This document shows positions 25,342 through 33,595 of a stretch of 38,192 nucleotides of DNA, in pieces. The position numbers and the translations under genes are program-made. The number at the start of each line of letters is the position of its first letter. The first letter of the stretch is position 1. The notes beneath the pieces were generated by a model that made no database searches, was not told the DNA's origin, and saw nothing but the letters and a program-made list of their open reading frames with translations. Where the stretch lies: assembly GCF_001690275.1 (NCBI RefSeq), contig NZ_LZGW01000061.1, forward strand, positions 1-38,192, in the 5' to 3' direction. The stretch is from Gilliamella sp. WF3-4. Its GTDB lineage: Bacteria > Pseudomonadota > Gammaproteobacteria > Enterobacterales > Orbaceae.

Positions 25342-26537
25342 TGATCCTCACCAAAATCTTAGACAATACTTGCCTCTATAGAGGCGTTATTAAAGTAATA
25401 CGGCTTTTTATATTGCTTAGGCGATATCCAACCATGAGCTGAATGTCGGCAAACTTGAATGTAGTAGATCTCAATATATTCAAATAGTGCTTTATTGGCT
25501 TACCTCGTATTTTGTCATCCACATCATGAATCATGTTATTTTTTAAACGTATGGAAAAAACTTTCAGCAACAGCATTATCCCAACAATTGCCAGCTCAGC
25601 TCATACTTTATCTCAACCTATGTTGTAACACTAACCGCTTAAAATTCACACGGCAATATTGGCTTTATCAAGCACTAGGTAGTAATATCCCTTTAAGAAA
25701 TTGACGACAAAATAAGACATTTTAAGTGTGTTACAAACTAAATGCCTATCAATATGCGAACTTGTTTGCTGTCCAATTATTTTTCGAGCAAATTAATCAT
25801 TATCTAAAGGTATAACCAACGATTTAATGCATTGGACAACAATCATGAAATAGGCTTGTAACAAAAGGAGTAATGTTATTATTTTTCATCATTTTATAAA
25901 ATAAAAACTTAAGTAAAATCAATGACTTTTCTGACTGATTTTTATCATACCTAGCTAACCTTTCTTTCTGATATATCATAGCCGTTGACGCTGATATCAT
26001 GTACTAAGCTTGTTGCACCTAAACGGGCTTTATGCTGCCAATAAAGCGCTTTGATATTATCAAACAACTTCCATTAATTTAAGCTCGCATTTTAGCCAAG
26101 CATAATAATCTGATACCCTCACGTTCAACTGACGACTGACTGGCGGTACCCGATACGATAATAAATATTGCTTTATATATTGGTACTTCACCAACTTGGG
26201 TTGTTGATGAAATACACATGCGACTTTTTAGAATTTAATTGGTCTTTTTTAGTGCTTTGTTTCCCTATTCTAGCGTAATAATTTTTTACTACTCACTAGT
26301 TAGTTCACGTTTACTGGTTTTGTTAGGGCTAAGCTGCCTACCCCATTTATTCAGTGTTGATTTGCCTATTTCTAACTGGCTTGTGATTTCAGCTAATGAA
26401 AGATGGGGATTAGATAAAGCATAATCGACTGCTTGTTGTTTGCATTCTGCACTAAATTTTTAGTGCCACAATGTGTTCTCTTGTGATTGTAAGTTATATC
26501 ATAGAAGTGACATTTGTCCATTTTTTAGCAAGGGTCA
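25342..26537 (-). mobile_element. IS3-family insertion sequence, decayed
   Basis: Imperfect terminal repeats lie at 25342 (TGATCCTCACCAAAATCTTA) and, inverted, at 26537 (TGACCCTTGCTAAAAAATGG). On the minus strand an OrfA reads KFSAECKQQAVDYALSNPHL, LEIGKSTLNKWGRQL and SPNKTSKRELTSE with stops. OrfB pieces are DNIKALYWQHKARLGATSLV, GNCWDNAVAESFFHTFKK and FEYIEIYYIQVCRHSAHGW, in different frames. Both genes carry several stops and frameshifts, and the orfA start is lost, so it is inactive. Its 1196-base length is usual for the family. No clear target duplication flanks it. Confidence 0.85.
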
Positions 26538-26814
26538 TACCTGTTTTGTTGAATTAGAGATATTATCTAACTAGATTATATATCCATCTGTTTTTGTTTC
26601 AGTTACATCAATGTTTCAAAATGAACAATAGATAAAAAATAATTTTATCTATTTAACATTAATTCGTTTTCTTACATTTATTTTGCTTATTCTGTTTATT
26701 CAAATCAAACAATATAGCTTTTATTATTTTCTATCGTGTTTTGACGTGTCATTAAGATGATAAATGCTAATTATGAATGGAAATAAACAATAAACTAATA
26801 TAACCATAATTTTG

Positions 26815-27131
26815 TTATTTCCATTTTTTCTTTTTTTTATAGCGTTTCGGTCGAACAAGAAAATCGATGAAATAAATATAAAAAATAAGAATTAAAAGAT
26901 CCCACCATAAAAAATAATATGAGAAAAAATACCTTCTCCAGGCTTATCAATCATAAACCTGCTAAATAAAGCCATAAAACAATAAAACAAAATAGCCCAA
27001 CGTCGTTTACGATTTAACGTTTTATCATTAGCATAGTCCGTTGCAATATATCCCGAAAAATAGTACCGAATAAAGAATCCAACGATAGATAAAAAATAAT
27101 AACTTATACAGACTAAAATACTCATGCACAT
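26815..27131 (-). pseudogene. Membrane immunity protein, copy 1, frameshifted
   Basis: The frame from the ATG at 27131 gives 79 residues (SILVCISYYFLSIVGFFIRY, NDKTLNRKRRWAILFYCFMA, DKPGEGIFSHIIFYGGIF) and then stops. A shift by one base near 26895 restores WDLLILIFYIYFIDFLVRPK and RYKKKKKWK to 26815, matching the end of the 103-residue paralogue at 27675. The shift therefore removes the last membrane segment. A shortened protein could still be made. Confidence 0.75.
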
Positions 27132-27137
27132 CGACCT

Positions 27138-27240
27138 TATTTTATAATATTACCCTCTCTATCTTTTCGATATGTTGAACCATCACTGCTTTCACAGCTA
27201 TAATAATCGGGTGCATCGTCATTAGCTATTGATTATCAAT
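27138..27240 (-). pseudogene. C-terminal tail of a PAAR effector (remnant)
   Basis: The minus strand reads NDDAPDYYSCESSDGSTYRK and DREGNIIK with a stop at 27138, nearly identical to the end of the effector at 27997. The frame is lost above about 27240. It precedes the copy-1 immunity gene exactly as the complete effector precedes copy 2. Confidence 0.8.
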
Positions 27241-27480
27241 GAACAATTCGCCAAGTATCAATGATTGTTTTCTATCATCAGCAAATTTTATCATATCAAA
27301 TTGACGATCAATTAGTGTTAGCCTAATATTTACAGCTTGTAACTATAAAGTAACTTACTATATTAATTAAAATAATAATAAATATTAAAAGGTTGTGTGA
27401 AAAAATTATTTAGGTTATTTCAGTATAATGATGCTTATACCTAGCCTTGTCGCAACACTTTCCTCTATTCTCTATTCAAA

Positions 27481-28145
27481 ATACCTGTTTTGTTGAATTA
27501 GAGATATTATCTAACTGGATTATATATCCATCTGTTTTTGTTTCAGTTACATCAATGTTTCAAAATAAACAATATAGTTTTTATTATTTTCTATCATGTG
27601 TTGACGTGTCATTAATATGATAAATGCTAATTATGAATGGAAATAAACAATAAACTAATATAACCATAATTTTGTTATTTCCATTTTTTCCTTTTTATGT
27701 ATCTACGTGGTGTTTCAAGAAAGCTAATAAAAAATACATACAATATAAAAATAAAAACAGCCGACCAGAAAAAAATAAGTTCTAAAAAAAGCCCTTCTCC
27801 TGGCTGACTTATCATAAACAGGCTATATAAAAAAATAAAATAAAAATAAAAAAGAGCTAAACGTCGTTTACGATTTAACGTTTTATCATTATCGTAGTCC
27901 ATTGCAATATATTCCGAAAAATAGCGCCGAATAAAACACCCAACAATAGCAAAAAAATAATAGCTAACCCACATTTCAACAGCCATGCAAATCTCCTTAT
28001 TTTATAATATTACCGTCTCTATCTTTTCTATATGTTGAACCATCACTACTTTCACAGCTATAATAATCTGGTGCATCATCATTACCTATTGTGATTATCA
28101 ATGAACAATTCTCAACAATTTGTCCTGTATTAATAATTGTTTCTG
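27481..28145 (-). repeat. Tandem duplication of effector-immunity 3' region, copy 2
   Basis: This is the complete partner of 26537-27275. It includes the effector tail, the intact immunity gene and about 190 bases downstream of it. Similarity fades beyond about 28145 in the effector gene. Only the toxin tail and immunity gene were copied. Confidence 0.8.
27675..27986 (-). CDS. Membrane immunity protein candidate
   Basis: A 103-residue basic membrane protein with two to three hydrophobic segments (VSYYFFAIVGCFIRRYF, LFYFYFIFLYSLFMI, LIFFWSAVFIFILYVFF) and a lysine-rich C-terminus. It starts 10 bases after the effector stop. AGGAG is 7 bases before the ATG. A membrane-embedded immunity protein fits a toxin that acts on the inner membrane. 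Function is inferred from position and duplication; no family is recognised. Confidence 0.65.
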   Translation of the reverse strand: MAVEMWVSYYFFAIVGCFIRRYFSEYIAMDYDNDKTLNRKRRLALFYFYFIFLYSLFMISQPGEGLFLELIFFWSAVFIFILYVFFISFLETPRRYIKRKKWK

Positions 28146-29310
28146 GCTCTTTAACAACCATACTCACTTGGTTGGTATCTTTATTAAGTATAAAAGCTTT
28201 TTTTAATTTTTCACGTAGCTGATAAAAAGATAATAGATCACTACCTATTTCCAAAGTTAAGAATTTCTTACTCATTTGTTTGTAAGCGTTTTCTAAATCA
28301 CGGCGACCATATTTAAATAATTTAAATCTTGGATTACCAAACTTATTCAGTTTCGGCACTAATTTCAATTTAGTCCCAACAGACATACCCAAATCTAAAC
28401 TATTATAAACAATATCACCAATTGAAGGATCAAAACCTAAAGCCTTGGCTGCATATTGATACCCACTTCTTAAAGGTCCATCAACGTCCATACTTCTGTT
28501 GCCTCCATCAATCTCGTTCATAACACCATTAACAATACCAGCGGTTCCTTCATATATTCCATTTACTCCATGCGCTATCATAGGGGCACCAATAAGACAT
28601 GACCATCCCGCAGAACAAAGTGCTACCCCATTTTGAATCATTCCTACACCACCAAAAATAGACAAACCATTTTTCACCCATATAAAACTTTGCTCTAACA
28701 AATTATTTTCTTCAGTCTTTATTTTCTTTGCGCCTTCCTCATAACTCATTTCACCACTTTCAACTTTATTGACAATATTCATGGCATATGTATCAACATC
28801 ATCAATAAAAGCTTGTTTTATTTCGTTATAATAAAGGTGTTTTTCGCATAGTTCGTGGGTACAGTCCATTAAACGCTTGGCATCCAATCGAATTTTTGAC
28901 GTGTCGTCACTTATTTCAAGTGATGAGTCACTTTGCGTATACATCAGGTTTTGAAAAATAGGTAATGAGGTTTCTGGAGAGGTAGGTATTTTAAAACTTG
29001 CGCTTTTTGCTGATGAATAGCTTCTTACAACATTCACATAAGCAAAGCTTTTAGTGGCAATAATTCGATTATTTCCTATTGGGCATCCACAAGCGACAAT
29101 GCAACCATCATAGGCAGCCGGTTTACCATCTACAATACAATCATATGTTCCTTCAATAATGGATCCATATCCTTTTGTACATTTAGGACAACTTGCGTAA
29201 TCGCCTAAGCATGCGATACCTTGACCTTGAGAAAAACCACTATTTGATGCAGAAATTACTTTACCACCAGTTGTCGTATCATCGCCCAATATGGCTAATA
29301 ATTTATTCAT
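27997..29310 (-). CDS. PAAR-domain T6SS effector with DUF4225-like C-terminal region
   Basis: A 437-residue protein. Residues 1-90 are a PAAR spike-tip domain (GDDTTTGGKVISASNSGFSQ, YGSIIEGTYDCIVDGKPAAY, CIVACGCPIGNNRII). A charged helical linker follows (~130-200), then a hydrophobic glycine-rich segment (FGGVGMIQNGVALCSAGWSC, LIGAPMIAHGVNGIYEG). The region around FDPSIGDIVYNSLDLGMSVG and YGRRDLENAYKQMSKKFLT resembles the DUF4225 region of enterobacterial PAAR proteins. The hydrophobic segment and membrane immunity partner suggest a membrane-acting toxin (inference). AAAAAGGG lies directly against the ATG with no spacer, which is odd, but the PAAR domain begins at the usual distance from this start. 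It would ride on VgrG. Confidence 0.75.
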   Translation of the reverse strand: MNKLLAILGDDTTTGGKVISASNSGFSQGQGIACLGDYASCPKCTKGYGSIIEGTYDCIVDGKPAAYDGCIVACGCPIGNNRIIATKSFAYVNVVRSYSSAKSASFKIPTSPETSLPIFQNLMYTQSDSSLEISDDTSKIRLDAKRLMDCTHELCEKHLYYNEIKQAFIDDVDTYAMNIVNKVESGEMSYEEGAKKIKTEENNLLEQSFIWVKNGLSIFGGVGMIQNGVALCSAGWSCLIGAPMIAHGVNGIYEGTAGIVNGVMNEIDGGNRSMDVDGPLRSGYQYAAKALGFDPSIGDIVYNSLDLGMSVGTKLKLVPKLNKFGNPRFKLFKYGRRDLENAYKQMSKKFLTLEIGSDLLSFYQLREKLKKAFILNKDTNQVSMVVKEPETIINTGQIVENCSLIITIGNDDAPDYYSCESSDGSTYRKDRDGNIIK

Positions 29311-29468
29311 CCCTTTTTCTTTTTTTTACTAAACAAATTTAATCGTTAAAATTTATCAATATAATCTATATAAAATTAGGCTTATTATTAAATATCGTTT
29401 TCTAATTTAAAAAAATTGAATAAAAAACTGATAACTGTTGTGATAATTTTTCGTTTATACCTATTACA

Positions 29469-29493
29469 ACGTCATTAAAAGTTATAATGACGT
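29469..29493 (-). terminator. Hairpin downstream of purD
   Basis: ACGTCATT (29469-29476) and AATGACGT (29486-29493) form a perfect 8-base stem about 13 bases beyond the purD stop. Flanking A/T bases extend the stem. The following T-run is weak. Confidence 0.5.
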
Positions 29494-29505
29494 AACTTTA
29501 AAAAA

Positions 29506-30804
29506 TTATGGTTTATGACTGCGTTGTTCTCGCTCAATCGCACGATAACCAATGTCTTTACGATAAAAACAACCATGCCAGTAAATATCTTTTATTTGCT
29601 CATACGCTCGCTGCTGAGCTTCAAGTACGCTATTACCCAAGGCAGTAACACACAGAACTCGCCCACCATTGGTATATACTCGACCTTTTTCTAAACTGGT
29701 TCCTGCATGGAAAATTTTGCAATTATCGGTTGCCTTTGTGGGGAGTCCAAGAATCACATCTTGCGTATTATATTCGCCTGGATAACCGCCTGCAGCTAGC
29801 ACTACACCTAAGGCTGATCTTGAATCCCATTTGGATTTGACGGTATCAAGCTTACCATCAATGGCCGCTACACAAAGTTTCACTAGATCTGACTGCAATC
29901 GCATCATAATGGGTTGTGTTTCAGGATCGCCTAATCGGCAATTAAACTCAATAACTTTTGGGTTGCCTTCTTTATCAATCATTAAACCAGCATATAAAAA
30001 GCCAACATAGACATTCCCTTCTTGTGCCATGCCATTAACGGTTGGGTAAATAATTTCATCCATAATTCGTTGAAAAACAGCATCAGTAACCACTGGCGCT
30101 GGGGAATAAGCGCCCATACCACCAGTATTTAAGCCCGTATCGCCATCGCCAACACGTTTATGATCTTGGCTTGTTGCCATTGGCTCAACATTTTTGCCAT
30201 CGACCATGACAATAAAGCTCGCCTCTTCGCCCTCTAGAAACTCTTCAATAACCACTCGATGGCCAGCATCCCCAAAGGCATTACCCGCTAACATATCGCA
30301 CACGGCATCTTCGGCCTCTTTGAGTGTCATTGCTACAATAACACCTTTACCCGCAGCAAGCCCATCGGCTTTAATCACAATTGGAGCACCTTTCTGACGT
30401 ATATAAGCAATAGCGGGGTCAACTTCTGTAAAGTTTTGATATTCGGCTGTTGGAATATTATGTCGAGCTAAAAAATCTTTGGTGAATGCTTTAGATCCTT
30501 CTAATTGCGCAGCAGACTTTGATGGACCAAATATTTTTAATCCTGCTTTTTGAAAACTATCAACAACACCAATAACGAGTGGCGCTTCAGGACCAACAAT
30601 TGTTAAATCAATTTGTTCTTGTTGCGCAAAATTGAGCAAACCGCCAACATCAGTTGCTTTAATATTAATATTTTCTAAACTAGGTTCAAGTGCAGTACCT
30701 GCATTGCCAGGAGCGACAAAGACTTTTGATACTAATGGTGATTGTGAGACTTTCCAAGCAAGTGCGTGTTCACGCCCACCATTACCTATGACTAAAACTT
30801 TCAT
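29506..30804 (-). CDS. purD: Phosphoribosylamine-glycine ligase (GAR synthetase)
   Basis: A 432-residue ATP-grasp enzyme of de novo purine synthesis that joins glycine to phosphoribosylamine. Features are VLVIGNGGREHALAWKVSQS at the N-terminus, TIVGPEAPLVIGVVDSFQ, VIKADGLAAGKGVIVAM (ATP-grasp), QDHKRVGDGDTGLNTGGMGA and KVIEFNCRLGDPETQPIM. Length is usual for the family. It follows purH by 115 bases on the same strand, the standard purHD arrangement of gammaproteobacteria. Composition and integrity are those of a core gene, unlike the flanking toxin cassettes. Confidence 0.97.
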   Translation of the reverse strand: MKVLVIGNGGREHALAWKVSQSPLVSKVFVAPGNAGTALEPSLENINIKATDVGGLLNFAQQEQIDLTIVGPEAPLVIGVVDSFQKAGLKIFGPSKSAAQLEGSKAFTKDFLARHNIPTAEYQNFTEVDPAIAYIRQKGAPIVIKADGLAAGKGVIVAMTLKEAEDAVCDMLAGNAFGDAGHRVVIEEFLEGEEASFIVMVDGKNVEPMATSQDHKRVGDGDTGLNTGGMGAYSPAPVVTDAVFQRIMDEIIYPTVNGMAQEGNVYVGFLYAGLMIDKEGNPKVIEFNCRLGDPETQPIMMRLQSDLVKLCVAAIDGKLDTVKSKWDSRSALGVVLAAGGYPGEYNTQDVILGLPTKATDNCKIFHAGTSLEKGRVYTNGGRVLCVTALGNSVLEAQQRAYEQIKDIYWHGCFYRKDIGYRAIEREQRSHKP

Positions 30805-30919
30805 AAAAGATCCTTTGAATACTAAAATCTGAAAAAAGGATTGTAAATTTTTATGTTTTACAAAACCCAGTGTAGTAATTTATTTTGAGTGAGTTAATGC
30901 CCACTCATTTTACTAACAA

Positions 30920-32512
30920 TTAATGTCTAAAATGGCGCATATGAGTAAACATCATCGCAATATTGTGTTCATCTGCCGCTTGTATGACTTCGTCATCACG
31001 AATAGAGCCACCTGGTTGAATTACACAAGTTACACCTGCGGCAGCCGCAGCGTCGACTCCATCCCTGAATGGGAAAAAGGCATCGGAAGCCACAACACAA
31101 CCAGCAACATTTAGATTCTCATCTTGCGCTTTAATTCCAGCAATTTTGGCTGAATAAACGCGGCTCATTTGACCTGCGCCAATACCTATTGTCATTTTAT
31201 CTTTTGCATAAACAATGGCATTGGATTTAACAAATTTAGCCACTTTCCAGCAAAATAGTGCATCTGAAAGCTCTTTTTTTGTTGGTTTACGCTTAGTGAC
31301 AACCGTTAATTGATGTTCGTCTATTGTGCCTAAATCACGTTCTTGAACTAAAAGCCCACCATTAACACGTTTAAAATCTAAACTAGCAGGCGATGATGTT
31401 GTCCACTCACCACATTCAAGTACGCGTACATTTTTTTTAGCTTGGATAATTGCAAGTGCTTCTTGAGTAACGGATGGTGCAATAATGACTTCTACAAATT
31501 GTTTATCGGCAATGGCTTTTGCAGTTTTAGCATCAAGTTGACGATTAAAAGCAATAATGCCACCAAAAGCCGATGTTGGATCGGTTTTAAAAGCGTTTTC
31601 ATAAGCGTGCAAAATATTATCACTGACTGCTACACCACAAGGATTGGCATGTTTTACAATCACACAAGCAGGCTCATCAAACGATTTCACACATTCAAGC
31701 GCAGCATCGGTATCCGCAATATTATTATAAGAAAGTGCTTTACCTTGCAGTTGTCTTGCTGTTGCAATTGATGCTTCTTTAATATTTTCTTCAACATAAA
31801 AAGCCGCTTGCTGGTGGGCGTTTTCGCCGTACCGCATATTTTGTTTTTTAATGAATTGTAAATTTAACGTTCTAGGAAACTCGCCCGCTGGCTCATTTGT
31901 CTGCCCCATATAAGGCGGCACTAATTTCCCAAAATAGTTGGCAATCATACCATCATATTTTGCTGTATGCTCAAAAGCTTTAATAGCAAGATTAAAACGA
32001 TATTCAAAAGAAAGGGAATTGTGATTCTCATCCATCATATTGATAATATTGGTATAATCGCAACTATCAACTACAATAGCGACATCTTTATGATTTTTTG
32101 CGGCAGATCGAACCATTGTCGGTCCACCAATATCAATATTTTCAACAGCATCGTCCAATGTACAATGCGGATTAGCAACAGTTTGTGCAAATGGGTAAAG
32201 ATTAACAACCACCATATCGATAGGTTCGATCTGGTGTTGCTGCATAACTTTATCATCAATACCTCTACGTCCTAAAATTGCTCCATGTATTTTGGGATGT
32301 AGCGTTTTAACTCGTCCATCCATCATTTCTGGAAATTCTGTATAGTCAGAAACTTCGGTTACGGGTATTTGGTTTTTGATTAATAATTTTGCTGTTCCCC
32401 CAGTTGAAAGCAGTTCCACATTTCGTTCTGATAAAGCTTTAGCAAACGCTAAAATACCCGTTTTGTCGGACACACTAAGTAAAGCACGGCGGATAGGACG
32501 AAACTGCTGCAT
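30920..32512 (-). CDS. purH: Bifunctional AICAR transformylase/IMP cyclohydrolase
   Basis: A 530-residue enzyme catalysing the last two steps of IMP synthesis. The N-terminal MGS-like IMP cyclohydrolase domain has [46 protein letters not shown] (65-83) and [16 protein letters not shown] (125-140). The AICAR transformylase domain has [25 protein letters not shown] and [22 protein letters not shown] lies before the ATG. No PurR box was recognised by eye in the upstream region. Confidence 0.97.
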   Translation of the reverse strand: MQQFRPIRRALLSVSDKTGILAFAKALSERNVELLSTGGTAKLLIKNQIPVTEVSDYTEFPEMMDGRVKTLHPKIHGAILGRRGIDDKVMQQHQIEPIDMVVVNLYPFAQTVANPHCTLDDAVENIDIGGPTMVRSAAKNHKDVAIVVDSCDYTNIINMMDENHNSLSFEYRFNLAIKAFEHTAKYDGMIANYFGKLVPPYMGQTNEPAGEFPRTLNLQFIKKQNMRYGENAHQQAAFYVEENIKEASIATARQLQGKALSYNNIADTDAALECVKSFDEPACVIVKHANPCGVAVSDNILHAYENAFKTDPTSAFGGIIAFNRQLDAKTAKAIADKQFVEVIIAPSVTQEALAIIQAKKNVRVLECGEWTTSSPASLDFKRVNGGLLVQERDLGTIDEHQLTVVTKRKPTKKELSDALFCWKVAKFVKSNAIVYAKDKMTIGIGAGQMSRVYSAKIAGIKAQDENLNVAGCVVASDAFFPFRDGVDAAAAAGVTCVIQPGGSIRDDEVIQAADEHNIAMMFTHMRHFRH

Positions 32513-32633
32513 AAGAGGCTCCGAAATTGATATCTAAAATTTAAATTGTTAAAGCATTATATATAAATTAGCAATAGATGTTTAGCATTAAGTTATTAAA
32601 AAATATCGAAACAATAAATGATAATATTTTGCT

Positions 32634-33030
32634 TTAATCGCAAAACTTATAGGTAAACTCACGTTGCAATATAAAAATAAAATTTTTACTGTTTCTTAAT
32701 TGAACTGGTTTTAGGTGTGTTGTTTTACAATCGTTATATTGCTGCAACTTACCTAATTCATCATAATCAACAATATCTTTGATTTTTTCACTCTCCTTAT
32801 CAATCTTTAAACGCCACGTTTATTACTTAATAAATTATTCTCAACCACATTTTTGCTAGCAGCAGCAAGGCCTGCTGCCAGTTGCGATAATGCGCTGATG
32901 TTTTGTTTTTCCGCTTCGGTGAGACTATTATTTTTTGTGATTTTAAGCTTTCAAAAACACTGCTCCTCACTTTTTTTTGGAATTTTGAGATGTATTGATT
33001 GGTGATGACATTGCCTTTGAAGCGTTAGTT
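32634..33030 (-). pseudogene. Decayed CDI module C (pretoxin/VENN remnant)
   Basis: On the minus strand the module anchor (TTAACTAACGCTTCAAAGGC at ~33010-33030) is followed by a deletion, then [38 protein letters not shown]. This is the pretoxin-VENN segment of modules A and B but lacks the GGDVGD.GASIA stretch. A different frame then reads WRLKIDKESEKIKDIVDYDE, LGKLQQYNDCKTTHLKPVQL to FCD with a stop at 32634. That may be the remains of its toxin or immunity gene. The module is dead. Confidence 0.65.
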
Positions 33031-33174
33031 AAAAGATAATTACAACTTCGTTTTGTAAAAATTATTCAGGAGTATATACCGTTTAGTTTGATTAAGATTC
33101 AATATTGGTTATTGTTTAGTGTTTTGATATTAATGTTTTATTAGACTTTTGTTTTATTGGAATTATAGGATTTA

Positions 33175-33194
33175 GTGACGGTGTTAACCGTCAC
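33175..33194. terminator. 3' hairpin after CDI immunity A
   Basis: GTGACGGT (33175-33182) and ACCGTCAC (33187-33194) form a perfect 8-base stem with a 4-base loop, 40 bases past the stop of the immunity gene at 33235. The same element follows immunity B at 36085 with a compensatory base-pair change. Confidence 0.6.
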
Positions 33195-33234
33195 CTTTAA
33201 CTTGCTAATATGTAAAATTCAAGATGGAATTAAT

Positions 33235-33591
33235 CTAACTGGGCTGATAACGATTGTCTTTAATAATATAAGGCTCCGCTATTTCATTCCATACCACCTG
33301 AGCCATTTTTTGCCATTCGGTTGGATTACTCTGCTTTGCAATATAATCCCTTATTAATTTTACAGATTGGTTAAATTGTTCCTTGTCCAACTCGACAAAA
33401 GAATAAAACTTTAAGTATTCTCCTTCTTCCGATTTTATGATTTCATGTAATTTAGGATAGTTAGGTAAAAATACTGCATCTAGCAAATCACCAAAGGCAT
33501 CCCAATAACTACTATTAACATATGTAGATATAAATTTGCCTTCATCTTTTTTATTTACCTCACTTTTATTAAAAAAAATAACTGCACCCAT
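33235..33591 (-). CDS. CDI immunity protein candidate, module A
   Basis: A 118-residue soluble protein (MGAVIFFNKSEVNKKDEGKF, SSYWDAFGDLLDAVFLPNYP, WQKMAQVVWNEIAEPYIIK). Its ATG at 33591 lies 4 bases after the true stop of toxin A, the tight coupling typical of cdiA-cdiI. It remains open although the toxin is frameshifted. The family is not recognised. Immunity is inferred from position. Confidence 0.65.
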   Translation of the reverse strand: MGAVIFFNKSEVNKKDEGKFISTYVNSSYWDAFGDLLDAVFLPNYPKLHEIIKSEEGEYLKFYSFVELDKEQFNQSVKLIRDYIAKQSNPTEWQKMAQVVWNEIAEPYIIKDNRYQPS

Positions 33592-33595
33592 TATA

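Larger units (their letters stand above)
26537..27275 (-). repeat. Tandem duplication of effector-immunity 3' region, copy 1
   Basis: This block resembles 27481-28145: a shared stretch starts ATACCTGTTTTGTTG in both, then the immunity gene, then the C-terminal tail of the PAAR effector. Copy 1 has an extra ~100 bases of AT-rich sequence near 26630-26725 and a frameshift. Its left end coincides with the end of the IS3-type element. Confidence 0.8.

Noticed and set aside
31442-32275. Plus-strand open frames opposite purH
   Set aside because: Antisense shadows of a well-conserved gene.
32513-32640. PurR operator upstream of purH
   Set aside because: No ACGCAAACGTTTGCGT-like palindrome could be found in the purH leader.
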